Source: Clostridiales bacterium (lineage in GTDB: Bacteria; Bacillota; Clostridia; Saccharofermentanales; Saccharofermentanaceae). From it: a DNA stretch of 64,000 nt. Under the pieces are notes generated by a model that was given only the letters and a program-made list of their open reading frames with translations, had not been told where the DNA came from and searched no databases. The position numbers and the translations under genes were made by a program. Shown here in pieces: positions 43,928 through 52,629 of this stretch; within the stretch, counting starts at the first letter, position 1; every line of letters begins with the position of its first letter. Location: positions 143,597-207,596 of the forward strand of contig JAFZHS010000017.1 of assembly GCA_017554745.1 (NCBI GenBank), read 5' to 3'.

Positions 43928-44632
43928 TTATAAGGCTGCCTCGAATAACCTTCTGCCCGAACGGTAGATGTGTCCCAAGGCGTCCTTCTTATCCTTTTTC
44001 TCGATTATCTCAAGCGCTTCGGCCATATTCGGTCTTCTCGTACTGAGATTGTGACTGTCAGTTCCCAAAAGATCGATCCTGCGCGTCTTAAGCAGCTTGA
44101 TAGCCTTCGAATAAGTCGATTTCTCGATGAAAAACTCCGCGTTGCACTGTATCAGCAGGTTCGGATTCTCGAGAAGGCGGTTTACAAGCTTCTTATCCTG
44201 GTCGAAATATCTTTCGATGTGGGCAATTATAACACGAAGTCCCAAAACAATGGAGATTTCCTCAATCTCGTCGATCATATTCGGCTGCCAGTTCCTGAAA
44301 GGCATCTCGATGAGCATATAATCGCTCTTTCCGATGCAAAGGCTCTCTATGCCCTGTGCCCTGCTCATTCCCCTGAAGTAATGCACTTCAGCACCGGTCG
44401 TGTATACAGGAACTTGCGGAAGCCTTCCGAGATTTGCCTCGAGCTCCGCTAATGCCTTGTCACGCTTCCTTAAGAATGTCTCCGGAGAATTCATATCTGC
44501 GTAGAAATGGGGTGTGAAGATGATTCCCTCTACACCCTGCTCTACAGAACGGTTGATCATCTCTAATGACATAGCGACGTCCTTACTGCCGTCGTCTATG
44601 CCCGGAAGCATGTGGCAATGTGCGTCAATCAT
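43928..44632 (-). CDS. cpsB: CpsB/YwqE-type protein-tyrosine phosphatase (PHP fold)
   Basis: This 234-residue metal-dependent phosphatase removes phosphate from the tyrosine tail of the CpsD kinase. It has MIDAHCHMLPGIDDGSKDVA, GIIFTPHFYADMNSPETFLR, the stretch MPFRNWQPNMIDEIEEISIV, VIIAHIERYFDQDKKLV and LLGTDSHNLSTRRPNMAEAL, all PHP metal ligands. The start overlaps the cpsD stop by one base, so the two are coupled. Order in transcription is cpsC-cpsD-cpsB-sortase. Confidence 0.93.
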   Translation of the reverse strand: MIDAHCHMLPGIDDGSKDVAMSLEMINRSVEQGVEGIIFTPHFYADMNSPETFLRKRDKALAELEANLGRLPQVPVYTTGAEVHYFRGMSRAQGIESLCIGKSDYMLIEMPFRNWQPNMIDEIEEISIVLGLRVIIAHIERYFDQDKKLVNRLLENPNLLIQCNAEFFIEKSTYSKAIKLLKTRRIDLLGTDSHNLSTRRPNMAEALEIIEKKDKKDALGHIYRSGRRLFEAAL

Positions 44633-45393
44633 CAGGATTGAGACTTAGCTTTCTTACTTGCTGCGGCGTATCCGTACTTATACTTCTTAACGTAACCGTA
44701 CTTGTACTTCTTAGACTTAGCAGCTGCGCTGTTATAAACGAAGCCGATGACCTTTGCGTCAACGAGGTCGCACTGTCTCAATGTGTACTCGAGGTCTGAA
44801 GCATTTGTGTAGTCGTTTCTTACTACGATGATAAGACCGTCTGTGCACTTAGAGACAACGAGTGAATCAGAGACTTCGCAGATAGGCGGAAGGTCAAGAA
44901 GTACTACGTCATAAGACTCAGCGAGGTTATCGATGAGGTTTGTGAAAGCCTTGGAGCCCAAAAGCTCTGAAGGATTCGGCGGGATGTCACCGGCCTGGAC
45001 AACGTCGAAGCCCTTGATGAGGACATCCTTATGAAGTGTAGCCTTCTCGCTGTTGATGCCTGCCAAAAGGTTCGAAAGTCCTGTAGTCTTAGCAAGACCG
45101 AGCTTCTTTCTGATAGTAGGAAGTCTGAGGTCGCACTCGACGAGGATGACCTTACGGCCGGACTCAGCAATGGAATATGCAAGATTGATGATGGTAAGCG
45201 ACTTGCCTTCGCCGTGGATCGAGCTTGTGATGCCGATAACACGTGCGTTTCTGTCGTTACGCTTTGTAGCGAACATGAGATTTGTTCTCAGGAGATTGTA
45301 AGCTTCACGGCCCTCGAAATTAAGCTTTGAGCCGATAAACTGCTTATTATTCTCGTAACTCTTAGGTTGTACCTTCTTAGAATTCTTAGCCAT
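44632..45393 (-). CDS. cpsD: CpsD-type bacterial tyrosine kinase
   Basis: This 253-residue BY-kinase has YNLLRTNLMFATKRNDRNAR, Walker A (GITSSIHGEGKSLTIINLAY), Walker A' (VILVECDLRLPTIRKKLGLA) and Walker B (YDVVLLDLPPICEVSDSLVV). The C-terminal tyrosine cluster is YKYGYVKKYKYGYAAASKKA. It forms a split kinase with the membrane protein CpsC encoded just upstream. Cycles of tail phosphorylation set chain length and export. GAGGTG precedes the ATG with a gap of three bases to cpsC. Confidence 0.94.
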   Translation of the reverse strand: MAKNSKKVQPKSYENNKQFIGSKLNFEGREAYNLLRTNLMFATKRNDRNARVIGITSSIHGEGKSLTIINLAYSIAESGRKVILVECDLRLPTIRKKLGLAKTTGLSNLLAGINSEKATLHKDVLIKGFDVVQAGDIPPNPSELLGSKAFTNLIDNLAESYDVVLLDLPPICEVSDSLVVSKCTDGLIIVVRNDYTNASDLEYTLRQCDLVDAKVIGFVYNSAAAKSKKYKYGYVKKYKYGYAAASKKAKSQS

Positions 45394-45396
45394 GTC

Positions 45397-46272
45397 TTAC
45401 ACCTCACTTCCCTTATCCTGTTTGGATGAACCTTCAGAGGAAATGTCAGATGTGGCATTGCCCGGTCTTCTGGCATTGGCGCTGGCCTGAGCATACGACT
45501 TGCTGTAGCTTCCGCCGTATCCGCCGTAACCATAGTAACCGCTCTGTGAAGCTTCGAAGAGATCCGGGATAGTAGCAAGGACAGGAATATCCTTGTACTT
45601 CTCGAGCAGGAACTCTTCTTCTCTGATCGTGCTGTCCATGAGCGATCTGAGGATAACGATGCCGCAAGCGATAACGAAGCCCAAAAGCATTCCGATAGCT
45701 GTGTTCTTTGTATAGCTCGGTGAGGAAGCGGATCTTGCAACGACCGCATAATCGATAACGCTAACAGATGAACCTTCAACGATACCGGAGATACCTGAAT
45801 TCTGGTCGATCATGATCTCAACGATGCGGTTGCAGACATTTGCAGCCATCTCAGGATCTTCGTCAGTTACCGTGATCTTAAATACAGGAGTGTTGCCCTC
45901 GGAGCTGCCTGATACCTTACCTCTGAGCTGCTCATAAGTAAAAGGAAGCTGGCCCTCGTTGATAGCCTTCTCCAAAGTTGTACGGCTCTTAAGGATAACG
46001 ACGTATGTATCAATGAGTGAATTTGACGCATTGATATCACCGCTCGTGATGTTAACCTTCGTAGAACCGAGGCTCAAAGAATTGTTATTAACGTATAAAA
46101 GCGCTGAAGACTTATAGAGCGGCACGATAAAGAAAAGCGTATACACGAAGAAAAGGACACCGCCCACAAACGCTGCAGCTGCGATAACCCAGATCTTGCT
46201 CCATAAGACTTTAAGCAGTTTCAGCAGATCTATCTCCTGAACATCCTGCTTGTTTTGAAGATTGTTAGTCAT
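45397..46272 (-). CDS. cpsC: CpsC/Wzz-type chain-length regulator and kinase activator
   Basis: This 291-residue polysaccharide co-polymerase has two membrane helices (about 30-52 and 180-200) around an external domain with LYVNNNSLSLGSTKVNITSG and VFKITVTDEDPEMAANVCNR. The cytoplasmic C-terminus should bind and activate CpsD. Unusually, that tail is itself rich in Tyr and Gly (SGYYGYGGYGGSYSKSYAQA), a pattern more typical of the kinase tail. A GAGGAG site precedes the ATG. It is the first gene of the cpsCDB-sortase unit. Confidence 0.92.
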   Translation of the reverse strand: MTNNLQNKQDVQEIDLLKLLKVLWSKIWVIAAAAFVGGVLFFVYTLFFIVPLYKSSALLYVNNNSLSLGSTKVNITSGDINASNSLIDTYVVILKSRTTLEKAINEGQLPFTYEQLRGKVSGSSEGNTPVFKITVTDEDPEMAANVCNRIVEIMIDQNSGISGIVEGSSVSVIDYAVVARSASSPSYTKNTAIGMLLGFVIACGIVILRSLMDSTIREEEFLLEKYKDIPVLATIPDLFEASQSGYYGYGGYGGSYSKSYAQASANARRPGNATSDISSEGSSKQDKGSEV

Positions 46273-46745
46273 TTACCGACTCCTCAACAGAAATAATTGT
46301 TCTAATCTAACTTATTTACTTTAACACAACTTTTATCAATTTATATTGTAAATTTATTACAATAATTACCTTTTATGTTGCTTTATTAGGGTAAAACTGT
46401 CAAACGGCGTTGATATGCTCACTCTGACGGCGAAAATATAGTGGTCCCAACTCCCTGTTTTTTTGTCGCATTTTTCTCTGAAAACAGACAAAACGCCAAA
46501 GAATTCCAAACAAGGATCTCTAATTATCTACAGGATTTGTCGCATAAAATTGTAGAACTTTGGAGTTCCTTGTATGAAAAAATCTAAGAATTGTCGGTTT
46601 CAGACAAAAAAATACGACAAAAAAACAGGAGTTCGAGAGGATATATATATGCGGGCTCCGAGAGCTTAAAAACCATCGTCTTGTGCACTTCGTTCACGCG
46701 GTCTTAATGGCGTAACATCTCCAAGAGAATCATTATCTTGAACGC
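46273..46745. other. Intergenic region between cpsC and metY
   Basis: The left 120 bases are AT-rich and probably hold the cpsC promoter. At 46461-46620 there are three hairpins with centres about 64 bases apart: TTTTGTC / GACAAAA, then TCTACA / TGTAGA nested in ACAAGGA / TCCTTGT, then TTGTCG / CGACAA. They resemble a variant of the palindromic arrays elsewhere in the window. No gene seen. Confidence 0.5.
46461..46620. repeat. Three-hairpin array with 64-bp period (TTGTCG type)
   Basis: Inner-arm pairs are at 46461-46467/46487-46493, 46527-46532/46551-46556 and 46591-46596/46615-46620, with loops of 18-19 bases. The middle unit also has 7-bp outer arms at 46510-46516 and 46567-46573. Sequence and spacing differ from the 62-bp arrays, so I treat it as a separate type. 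Confidence 0.5.
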
Positions 46746-46776
46746 TAAAAAAAGCGGCCTCGCAAGAGACCGCCTT
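46746..46776 (-). terminator. Terminator after metY
   Basis: On the minus strand AAGGCGGTCTC / GAGGCCGCTT with a TTGC loop is followed by TTTTTT. It lies 24 bases past the metY stop and closes the pyr-to-metY transcription unit. Confidence 0.85.
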
Positions 46777-46799
46777 AAAAACCTTGTTTTCGCTCAACC

Positions 46800-48074
46800 T
46801 CAGATCTTATCCAATGCCTGCTTGAGATCAGCGATGATGTCGTCAGGATCTTCCATGCCGACGGAGAATCTGATGAGGTCACCGGGGATTCCTGCCTCAG
46901 CAAGCTGCTCGTCTGTGAGCTGTCTGTGAGTATGTGAAGCCGGGTGCAGCAAGAGTGTCTTGCAGTCAGCGACGTGTGTTGCGATAGTAGCGAACTTCAA
47001 TGAATCCATGAACTTGATGGATGCTTCCCTGCCGCCCTTAACGCCGAAGCACATTACGCCGCAGGTGCCTTTCGGGCAGTACTTCTTAGCGAGCTCATAC
47101 TGGGAGTCTGTAGGAAGTCCCGGATACTTGACCCATGCGATGCGGTCGTCGGAAGCCAGGAACTCAGCTACCTTCTGGGCATTAGCGCAGTGGCGTGCCA
47201 TACGTACAGGCAGAGACTCGAGGCCGATCTGGATGTAGTAAGCGTTCTGGGGAGACTGGATGGAGCCGAAGTCTCTCATGAGCTGGGCTGTAGCCTTTGT
47301 GATGTATGCAGCCTTGCCAAACTTTGTAGCGTATGTGAGGCCGTGATAAGACTCGTCGGGTGTGCAGAGGCCCGGGAACTTGTCAGCGTGAGCCATCCAG
47401 TCGAAGTTGCCGGAGTCAATGATGGCGCCGCCTACGGATGAACCGTGGCCGTCGATGTACTTTGTCGTGGAGTGCGTAACGATGTCGCAGCCGAACTCGA
47501 TAGGACGGCAGTTAACAGGTGTTGCGAACGTGTTGTCCATGATGAGCGGGATGCCGTTGTTGTGCGCGAGAGCAGCGAACTTCTCGATGTCGAGGACGTC
47601 AACTGTAGGATTTGTGATGGTCTCGCCGAATACGCACTTTGTATTGGGACGGATGTACTTCTGGAGCTCTTCAAGAGGCAGAGTCTGGTCAACGAATGTG
47701 CACTCGATGCCCATCTTCTTGAATGTAACTCCGAAGAGATTGTATGTGCCGCCATAGATGTTGGCAGATGCGATGAAATGGTCGCCTGCCTCGCAGATGT
47801 TGAATACTGCGAAGAAGTTTGCTGCCTGGCCGGAGCATGTGAGCATTCCTGCAAAACCGCCCTCCATAGCGCAGAGCTTAGAAGCTACGAAGTCATTTGT
47901 GGGGTTCTGGAGTCTTGTGTAGAAATATCCGGAAGCCTCGAGGTCAAAGAGCTTGCCCATGTCTTCGGAAGTAGCGTACTTCCATGTGGTGCTCTGATAG
48001 ATCGGTACCTGGCGGGGTTCGCCGTTGCCGGGATTGTAGCCGCCGTGAAGCGCGATTGTGTCAACTGTGCTCAT
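46800..48074 (-). CDS. metY: O-acetylhomoserine sulfhydrylase-type PLP enzyme
   Basis: This 424-residue Cys/Met metabolism PLP enzyme should make homocysteine from O-acetylhomoserine and sulfide. It has VPIYQSTTWKYATSEDMGKL, GYFYTRLQNPTNDFVASKLC, MLTCSGQAANFFAVFNICEA, ETITNPTVDVLDIEKFAALA, IMDNTFATPVNCRPIEFGCD and IVTHSTTKYIDGHGSSVGGA with the PLP lysine. The STTKYIDGHG form and length fit MetY better than cystathionine gamma-synthase. It is 20 bases past pmbA and appears to be the last gene of that unit. No SAM riboswitch or T-box is visible in front of it. Confidence 0.88.
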   Translation of the reverse strand: MSTVDTIALHGGYNPGNGEPRQVPIYQSTTWKYATSEDMGKLFDLEASGYFYTRLQNPTNDFVASKLCAMEGGFAGMLTCSGQAANFFAVFNICEAGDHFIASANIYGGTYNLFGVTFKKMGIECTFVDQTLPLEELQKYIRPNTKCVFGETITNPTVDVLDIEKFAALAHNNGIPLIMDNTFATPVNCRPIEFGCDIVTHSTTKYIDGHGSSVGGAIIDSGNFDWMAHADKFPGLCTPDESYHGLTYATKFGKAAYITKATAQLMRDFGSIQSPQNAYYIQIGLESLPVRMARHCANAQKVAEFLASDDRIAWVKYPGLPTDSQYELAKKYCPKGTCGVMCFGVKGGREASIKFMDSLKFATIATHVADCKTLLLHPASHTHRQLTDEQLAEAGIPGDLIRFSVGMEDPDDIIADLKQALDKI

Positions 48075-48094
48075 TTGTATGTCCTTCTTTCCTA

Positions 48095-49471
48095 TTATTG
48101 ATTGCTTTCGTCATCGCCTGAGATAGCGAGCTCTCCGACATAAACGGACGGGGTAAAGAACTCGCCCTCGCCGGAAGGCACATTGATTATATCATTACCT
48201 ACAGACTTGATAGATTTTATTACATCATAGAAGTTTCCTGCAACAGTAATTTGCTCGACAGGCCTTCCCTTCTTACCGTTCTCGATGAGATATCCCTCGC
48301 AAAGCAGCGAGAAATCACCCGAGATAGCGTTAACGCCCGCATGAAGACCTGACAGATCAGTGAGGATTATTCCCTCGCCGACTTCTTCTACAAGCTCATC
48401 AAAGCTCTTCTCACCTGCTTCTACGATAAGGTTCGTAGGCATCTCGGATACTGCCGAGCCGTTCCTGAAGCCGTTACCCGTAGAGGCTTTTCCTGCCTTG
48501 TAAGCAGACTTGAGATCGTACAATGCCGTCGCGAAAACACCCTTGTCGATAATGGCCTTCTCAGTAGTGAGCACGCCCTCGTCATCGAAAGGGATCTTTG
48601 TCAGAGCCTTGTCGTACATTGGGACTTCCTTGAGCGTGAATGCATCAGATGCGATCTTCTCACCCTCTCTGTCAGCCAGAAGCGACAGGCCTCTCTGCAT
48701 CGTGGTGGCAGTGAAGTTGCCGAAGAATACCATGAAGAACTGCTGGAAAGCCTCCCTCTTAAGGATTGTCTTATAGCTTCCGGCCTTGCTTGACCTGGCG
48801 CCCATCTTGCCGATGAGATTCTCCTTAAATGTCTCAAGGAACTTGTCCATATCGAAATCATCAATGTCCTTGCCTACCCAGTAATGGCCGCCGCTCTTAA
48901 CGCTGCCGTCGCTGTCTGTCACTCTTGCGCCTGCATAAAGCGAGATGCCGTCAGTGTCCCTGAATGAATGCAGGCCCTTGGAGTTGATGATGAGATACGG
49001 TCCCGTGCCACAGGCGATGGAGAGAAAATCTACTGCGTCGATCCTATCATTGAGCGCCAGGATAGCCTTTTCGAGACTTAAGCCAAGCTCGGAGAACGAC
49101 TTATACGTATTCTTCTCATAGGCTTCTGTGACCTGCGAGAAATACAGGTTCTTGTTGTTCTCGTCGCAATAAATGAACTGCGGGTCCTCGTCGTTTAAGA
49201 CTTCGCAATTCTCCATCGCGGACTTCAGAAGATAGTCGATCGAGCTGTCATCGAGGATATTGGTGGAGCAATATCCCATCTGGCCGTTCTTGAGGCCCCT
49301 GAATGAGAGTGTGCTGGTCGCGCTGTTTTCGAAGCTTGCGACCTCGCCCTTCAGGATGTCCATGCTCATTGACTTATCGATCGAGAAAGAAGCCTCGCAC
49401 TCCTCAAAGCCGTATTCCGTACCGGCCTTGACGAGCTTTTCCATAAACTTTTCAGCTGTCTTTATATCCAT
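48095..49471 (-). CDS. pmbA: PmbA/TldE subunit of the TldD/TldE protease
   Basis: This 458-residue partner of TldD lacks the metal-binding HExxxH. Typical parts are GFEECEASFSIDKSMSMDIL, GLKNGQMGYCSTNIL, FFGNFTATTMQRGLSLLADR and GIILTDLSGLHAGVNAISGD followed by FSLLCEGYLIENGKKGRPVE. The two form a dimeric cytoplasmic metalloprotease that degrades or matures peptides, including some RiPP precursors. No RiPP precursor is seen nearby. ATG 49471 has a strong AGGGGG site. Longer in-frame starts run into tldD and are not supported. Confidence 0.92.
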   Translation of the reverse strand: MDIKTAEKFMEKLVKAGTEYGFEECEASFSIDKSMSMDILKGEVASFENSATSTLSFRGLKNGQMGYCSTNILDDSSIDYLLKSAMENCEVLNDEDPQFIYCDENNKNLYFSQVTEAYEKNTYKSFSELGLSLEKAILALNDRIDAVDFLSIACGTGPYLIINSKGLHSFRDTDGISLYAGARVTDSDGSVKSGGHYWVGKDIDDFDMDKFLETFKENLIGKMGARSSKAGSYKTILKREAFQQFFMVFFGNFTATTMQRGLSLLADREGEKIASDAFTLKEVPMYDKALTKIPFDDEGVLTTEKAIIDKGVFATALYDLKSAYKAGKASTGNGFRNGSAVSEMPTNLIVEAGEKSFDELVEEVGEGIILTDLSGLHAGVNAISGDFSLLCEGYLIENGKKGRPVEQITVAGNFYDVIKSIKSVGNDIINVPSGEGEFFTPSVYVGELAISGDDESNQ

Positions 49472-49485
49472 ATGCTTGATCCCCC

Positions 49486-50871
49486 TTATGCCTCTCTGCC
49501 GCCTACGAGTATCGAAGATACCCTGATGGTAGGCTGTCCGACAGTTACGGGAACGCCGCCCGAGACGGAGCCGCACATGCCCGCGGAGATCTCGAGGTCA
49601 TTACCAACCATGTCGATATTCTTGAGGATCTCCTGACCCTTGCCTATGAGCGTAGCGCCTCTTACGGGCTCTGCGATCTTGCCGTTTCTGATCATGAAAG
49701 CTTCATTGGCAGCAAAGTTGAAGTCACCTGTAGATGTGTCTACGGAGCCACCGCCCATCTGTGTGCAATACAAGCCGTACTCAGTATTTGCGATGATATC
49801 CTTGGGATCAGATTCGCCGTTGCAGATATATGTGTTGCTCATTCTTGAAGTCGGAGCATACGAGTAATTCTGTCTTCTCGCGCAGCCGGTAGGCTTAGCG
49901 TTCATACGGCGAGCACCGAGCTCGTCGATCAGGTAATTCTTGAGGATGCCGTTCTCGATAAGAAGCAAGTCAGACGAAGCGTTTCCCTCGTCGTCTGTGC
50001 CGTAAGAGCCCCAGGCGCCATCAATCAGTGCGTTATCTCTTGCGCTTACGATGGGTGAAGCAATCTGCTCGCCGAGCATATCGGTAAAGTAAGACATCTT
50101 GATGCCTACGGATGTTGCCTCGAGTGCATGTCCGCAAGCCTCATGGAAAATTACACCGCCAAAGCCGTTGCCCAGGATAACAGGCATTTTTGCAGAAGGC
50201 GCGTAACCTGCGTTGACCATCCTGAGGGCCGTCTCGCAGCACTCTCTTGTCTTGTCGATAAGAGGATATTCATTAATGAACTCATATCCACGCATCGTAC
50301 CGGGAGCTACCCTTCCGCTCTGCTTCTCGTTGTCCTTTGTAGCGATCGTCTCGACCGAAAGCCTGATCCTCTTGGTCGTATCTTCAGCGTTAACGCCTCT
50401 GGTGTTGATGATCTTTGCAGTCCTTGTGGTTGCCGCAAGCCCTGATGCTGCCTGAGTAATTAGCGGATTATAGCTCAAAGCGTAATCAGCGGACTTCCTT
50501 AAGAAATCGACCATATCCTTCTTAGGCACAGACATCGGATCGATCTCGATCGTGGCCTTCGAAGTCTTGCAAAGGTCCTTCAAAGCTTCGATCTTTCCCT
50601 TGTCGCTGCCCTTGATGGCTGCAGCTGCTTCCCTGGCGAGCTTTAAGAGCACTTCGATGTCGTTGTCACTCGAATAAACATAGACTGAATTAGTTCCTGA
50701 CAAGAGCCTGATGCCCGTGCCCGAATCAAATCCCGTTGCTGCCCTTATGACCTGGCCGTTAAGAAGGCTGACTGACTTTACTTCAGCCACTTCCTGGTAG
50801 ACTTCGGCAAAATCCGCCGTCGTTGACATTGCCTCTTCAAGTATTCTCTGGCAATCACTGTCGTTAAACAT
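49486..50871 (-). CDS. tldD: TldD metalloprotease subunit
   Basis: This 461-residue catalytic subunit has NGFGGVIFHEACGHALEATS with the zinc motif HEACGH, SYGTDDEGNASSDLLLIENG, YICNGESDPKDIIANTEYGL and GGSVDTSTGDFNFAANEAFM. It works with PmbA, encoded 14 bases downstream. ATG 50871 is chosen with AAGGGG upstream. The longer frame to 50913 would start inside an intercistronic hairpin. The gene follows the acyl-CoA synthetase gene and that hairpin. Confidence 0.93.
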   Translation of the reverse strand: MFNDSDCQRILEEAMSTTADFAEVYQEVAEVKSVSLLNGQVIRAATGFDSGTGIRLLSGTNSVYVYSSDNDIEVLLKLAREAAAAIKGSDKGKIEALKDLCKTSKATIEIDPMSVPKKDMVDFLRKSADYALSYNPLITQAASGLAATTRTAKIINTRGVNAEDTTKRIRLSVETIATKDNEKQSGRVAPGTMRGYEFINEYPLIDKTRECCETALRMVNAGYAPSAKMPVILGNGFGGVIFHEACGHALEATSVGIKMSYFTDMLGEQIASPIVSARDNALIDGAWGSYGTDDEGNASSDLLLIENGILKNYLIDELGARRMNAKPTGCARRQNYSYAPTSRMSNTYICNGESDPKDIIANTEYGLYCTQMGGGSVDTSTGDFNFAANEAFMIRNGKIAEPVRGATLIGKGQEILKNIDMVGNDLEISAGMCGSVSGGVPVTVGQPTIRVSSILVGGREA

Positions 50872-50890
50872 AAATGTACCCCTTATCAAT

Positions 50891-50913
50891 TTGAGGGGGT
50901 CAGGCCCCCTCAA
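50891..50913. other. Perfect 9-bp hairpin between acyl-CoA synthetase and tldD
   Basis: TTGAGGGGG and CCCCCTCAA flank a five-base loop. There is no T-run after it in either direction, so it is unlikely to be a simple terminator. It may set relative expression of the flanking genes by affecting mRNA processing or decay. Confidence 0.6.
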
Positions 50914-50915
50914 TA

Positions 50916-52628
50916 TTAGTAACGCTTGATCTTCTTGGATGTGTTCTTCTCGAACTCCGTCATCCTCAAGACTGTGTTCTTTATCTTCTTGTAGCTTTCG
51001 AGCTTCTCATTGGTGGCCGTGACAACTTCCTTAAGGATCGCCATGATCTGCTCTTCAGTGGGATCTTCTTCCGTGCCGAGCTTGGCCTTGATCTCCTCTA
51101 AGTCCGGGAAGATCGTTGCGGTAACAACGATGTCGTCCTTTACCTTGTCTTCAACGCCTGATACGACAGACTCTGCAACGTAAGGGCTCAAAGACAGGAG
51201 ATACTCGATCTCTTCAGGGAAAACGTTCTTGCCGTTCTTGGCGATAATGACGTTCTTCTTACGGCCCGTGATGATGCAGAAGCCGTCCTCATCGATGTAG
51301 CCCAAGTCGCCTGTGTGATAGTAACCATCCTTATCAAGAGCAAGAGCCGTATTCTCAGGATCGTTGTAGTAGCCGAGGAAGTTGTTGTCGCCCTTGGAGA
51401 TGAACTCTCCGATGCCGTCTTCATCAGGATCAAGGATCTTAACGTCGCAGCCCGGGAGAGGCAAACCGGCAGCGTGGTTCTTGAATGCAACGTCACGGTT
51501 CAAAGCAAGGATAGGAGCGCACTCTGTAAGACCGTAGCCCTGTACGCAAAGGAAACCGATGTCCTGGAAGAACTTCAGGATCTGGGGATTAACCGGAGCA
51601 CCGCCCAAAATGATAAGTCTCATCCTGCCGCCGAAGACGTCGTGGATCTGCTTAAAGAGCTTTCTTCTCATCTTGTTGGAAAGATGCAGAGTATTGGCAA
51701 GCTTGATCGCGGTCTGGAGCTTCTTGGCCTTCTTGGGATCAGAATTAACATTCTTCATGATCTTCTTATAGAAAAGCTCAAGCATTACAGGAACCATGAG
51801 AATAGCCGTAGGCTTTGCTTCCTGGATGTTCTGGGCGATGTATCTCAATCCTTCGCAGATCGCGACCGTCGTACCTCTATAAACCTGGCCTAAGAATCCG
51901 CAGGTGCACTCATATGTGTGGTGCAAAGGCAGTACTGAGAGCCAGACTTCGTTGATATCGATATAGAGCATCGAGAACATCGACATGAGGTTCTTGCAGA
52001 TATTTCGCTGGCAGAGCATAACGGCCTTGGACTTAGCTGTCGTGCCCGAAGTAAAGAGAAGTATCGTCATTTCTTCCGGATCGATCGTAGCCTCTGTGAA
52101 GATCTTGTCACCTGCTGCGAGCTTTGCTTCACCGATCTTCATGCAGTCACCGTAATAAAGGAATCTGTCGTCATCGATCTCATCCATGCAGATCCAGTAC
52201 TTCATGGTATCGACCTTGCCATAGACCTGATTTACGATGTCGAGCTTGGATTTTGCGAAAACAAGTATCTCTACTTCTGCTCTCGTGAGCATGTTGAGAA
52301 CGTCATCTACGGGGAGTTCCTTATCGAGAGGAACAACGCATCCCGTGCCGTTCGTAACTGCAAGATATGTTGTGTACCATTCGTATCTCGTCTCAGCGAA
52401 GATCGCTATGCGGGCTCCCTTTTCGACCGTATTCAGGAAATACGTGCCGAGCGAATCGATGTCGTGATCGTACTTCTCGGTAGAGATCGGGACATAGTCT
52501 CCGCCTCTCTTCTCCTTAACGAGGAATACAGGGTTTTGCGGGAAATCCTTGACTCTGTGCTTGATGACGTCTCGAAGGTCATGGATCTCCGTTATCGCGT
52601 ATAGATTGGCATAGGGATCTTTCATCAT
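50916..52628 (-). CDS. Long-chain acyl-CoA synthetase-like AMP-forming ligase
   Basis: This 570-residue adenylating enzyme should activate a fatty acid to acyl-AMP and acyl-CoA. It has MTILLFTSGTTAKSKAVMLC (P-loop), LPLHHTYECTCGFLGQVYRG, RLIILGGAPVNPQILKFFQD, CVQGYGLTECAPILALNRDV and GYYHTGDLGYIDEDGFCIIT with GRKKNVIIAKNGKNVFPEEI near the end. The lysine of the A10 region (KNTSKKIKRY) is present. It starts one base after the pyrE-like stop, so it is co-transcribed with the pyr genes. Why it belongs there is unclear. Confidence 0.87.
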   Translation of the reverse strand: MMKDPYANLYAITEIHDLRDVIKHRVKDFPQNPVFLVKEKRGGDYVPISTEKYDHDIDSLGTYFLNTVEKGARIAIFAETRYEWYTTYLAVTNGTGCVVPLDKELPVDDVLNMLTRAEVEILVFAKSKLDIVNQVYGKVDTMKYWICMDEIDDDRFLYYGDCMKIGEAKLAAGDKIFTEATIDPEEMTILLFTSGTTAKSKAVMLCQRNICKNLMSMFSMLYIDINEVWLSVLPLHHTYECTCGFLGQVYRGTTVAICEGLRYIAQNIQEAKPTAILMVPVMLELFYKKIMKNVNSDPKKAKKLQTAIKLANTLHLSNKMRRKLFKQIHDVFGGRMRLIILGGAPVNPQILKFFQDIGFLCVQGYGLTECAPILALNRDVAFKNHAAGLPLPGCDVKILDPDEDGIGEFISKGDNNFLGYYNDPENTALALDKDGYYHTGDLGYIDEDGFCIITGRKKNVIIAKNGKNVFPEEIEYLLSLSPYVAESVVSGVEDKVKDDIVVTATIFPDLEEIKAKLGTEEDPTEEQIMAILKEVVTATNEKLESYKKIKNTVLRMTEFEKNTSKKIKRY

Positions 52629-52629
52629 A

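Noticed and set aside
48075..48094. SAM riboswitch or T-box in front of metY
   Set aside because: Only 20 bases separate pmbA and metY, which is too short for either element.
47445..48101. 218-residue plus-strand reading frame
   Set aside because: It is antisense to metY, whose sequence is strongly conserved; cysteine-rich content is typical of a shadow frame.
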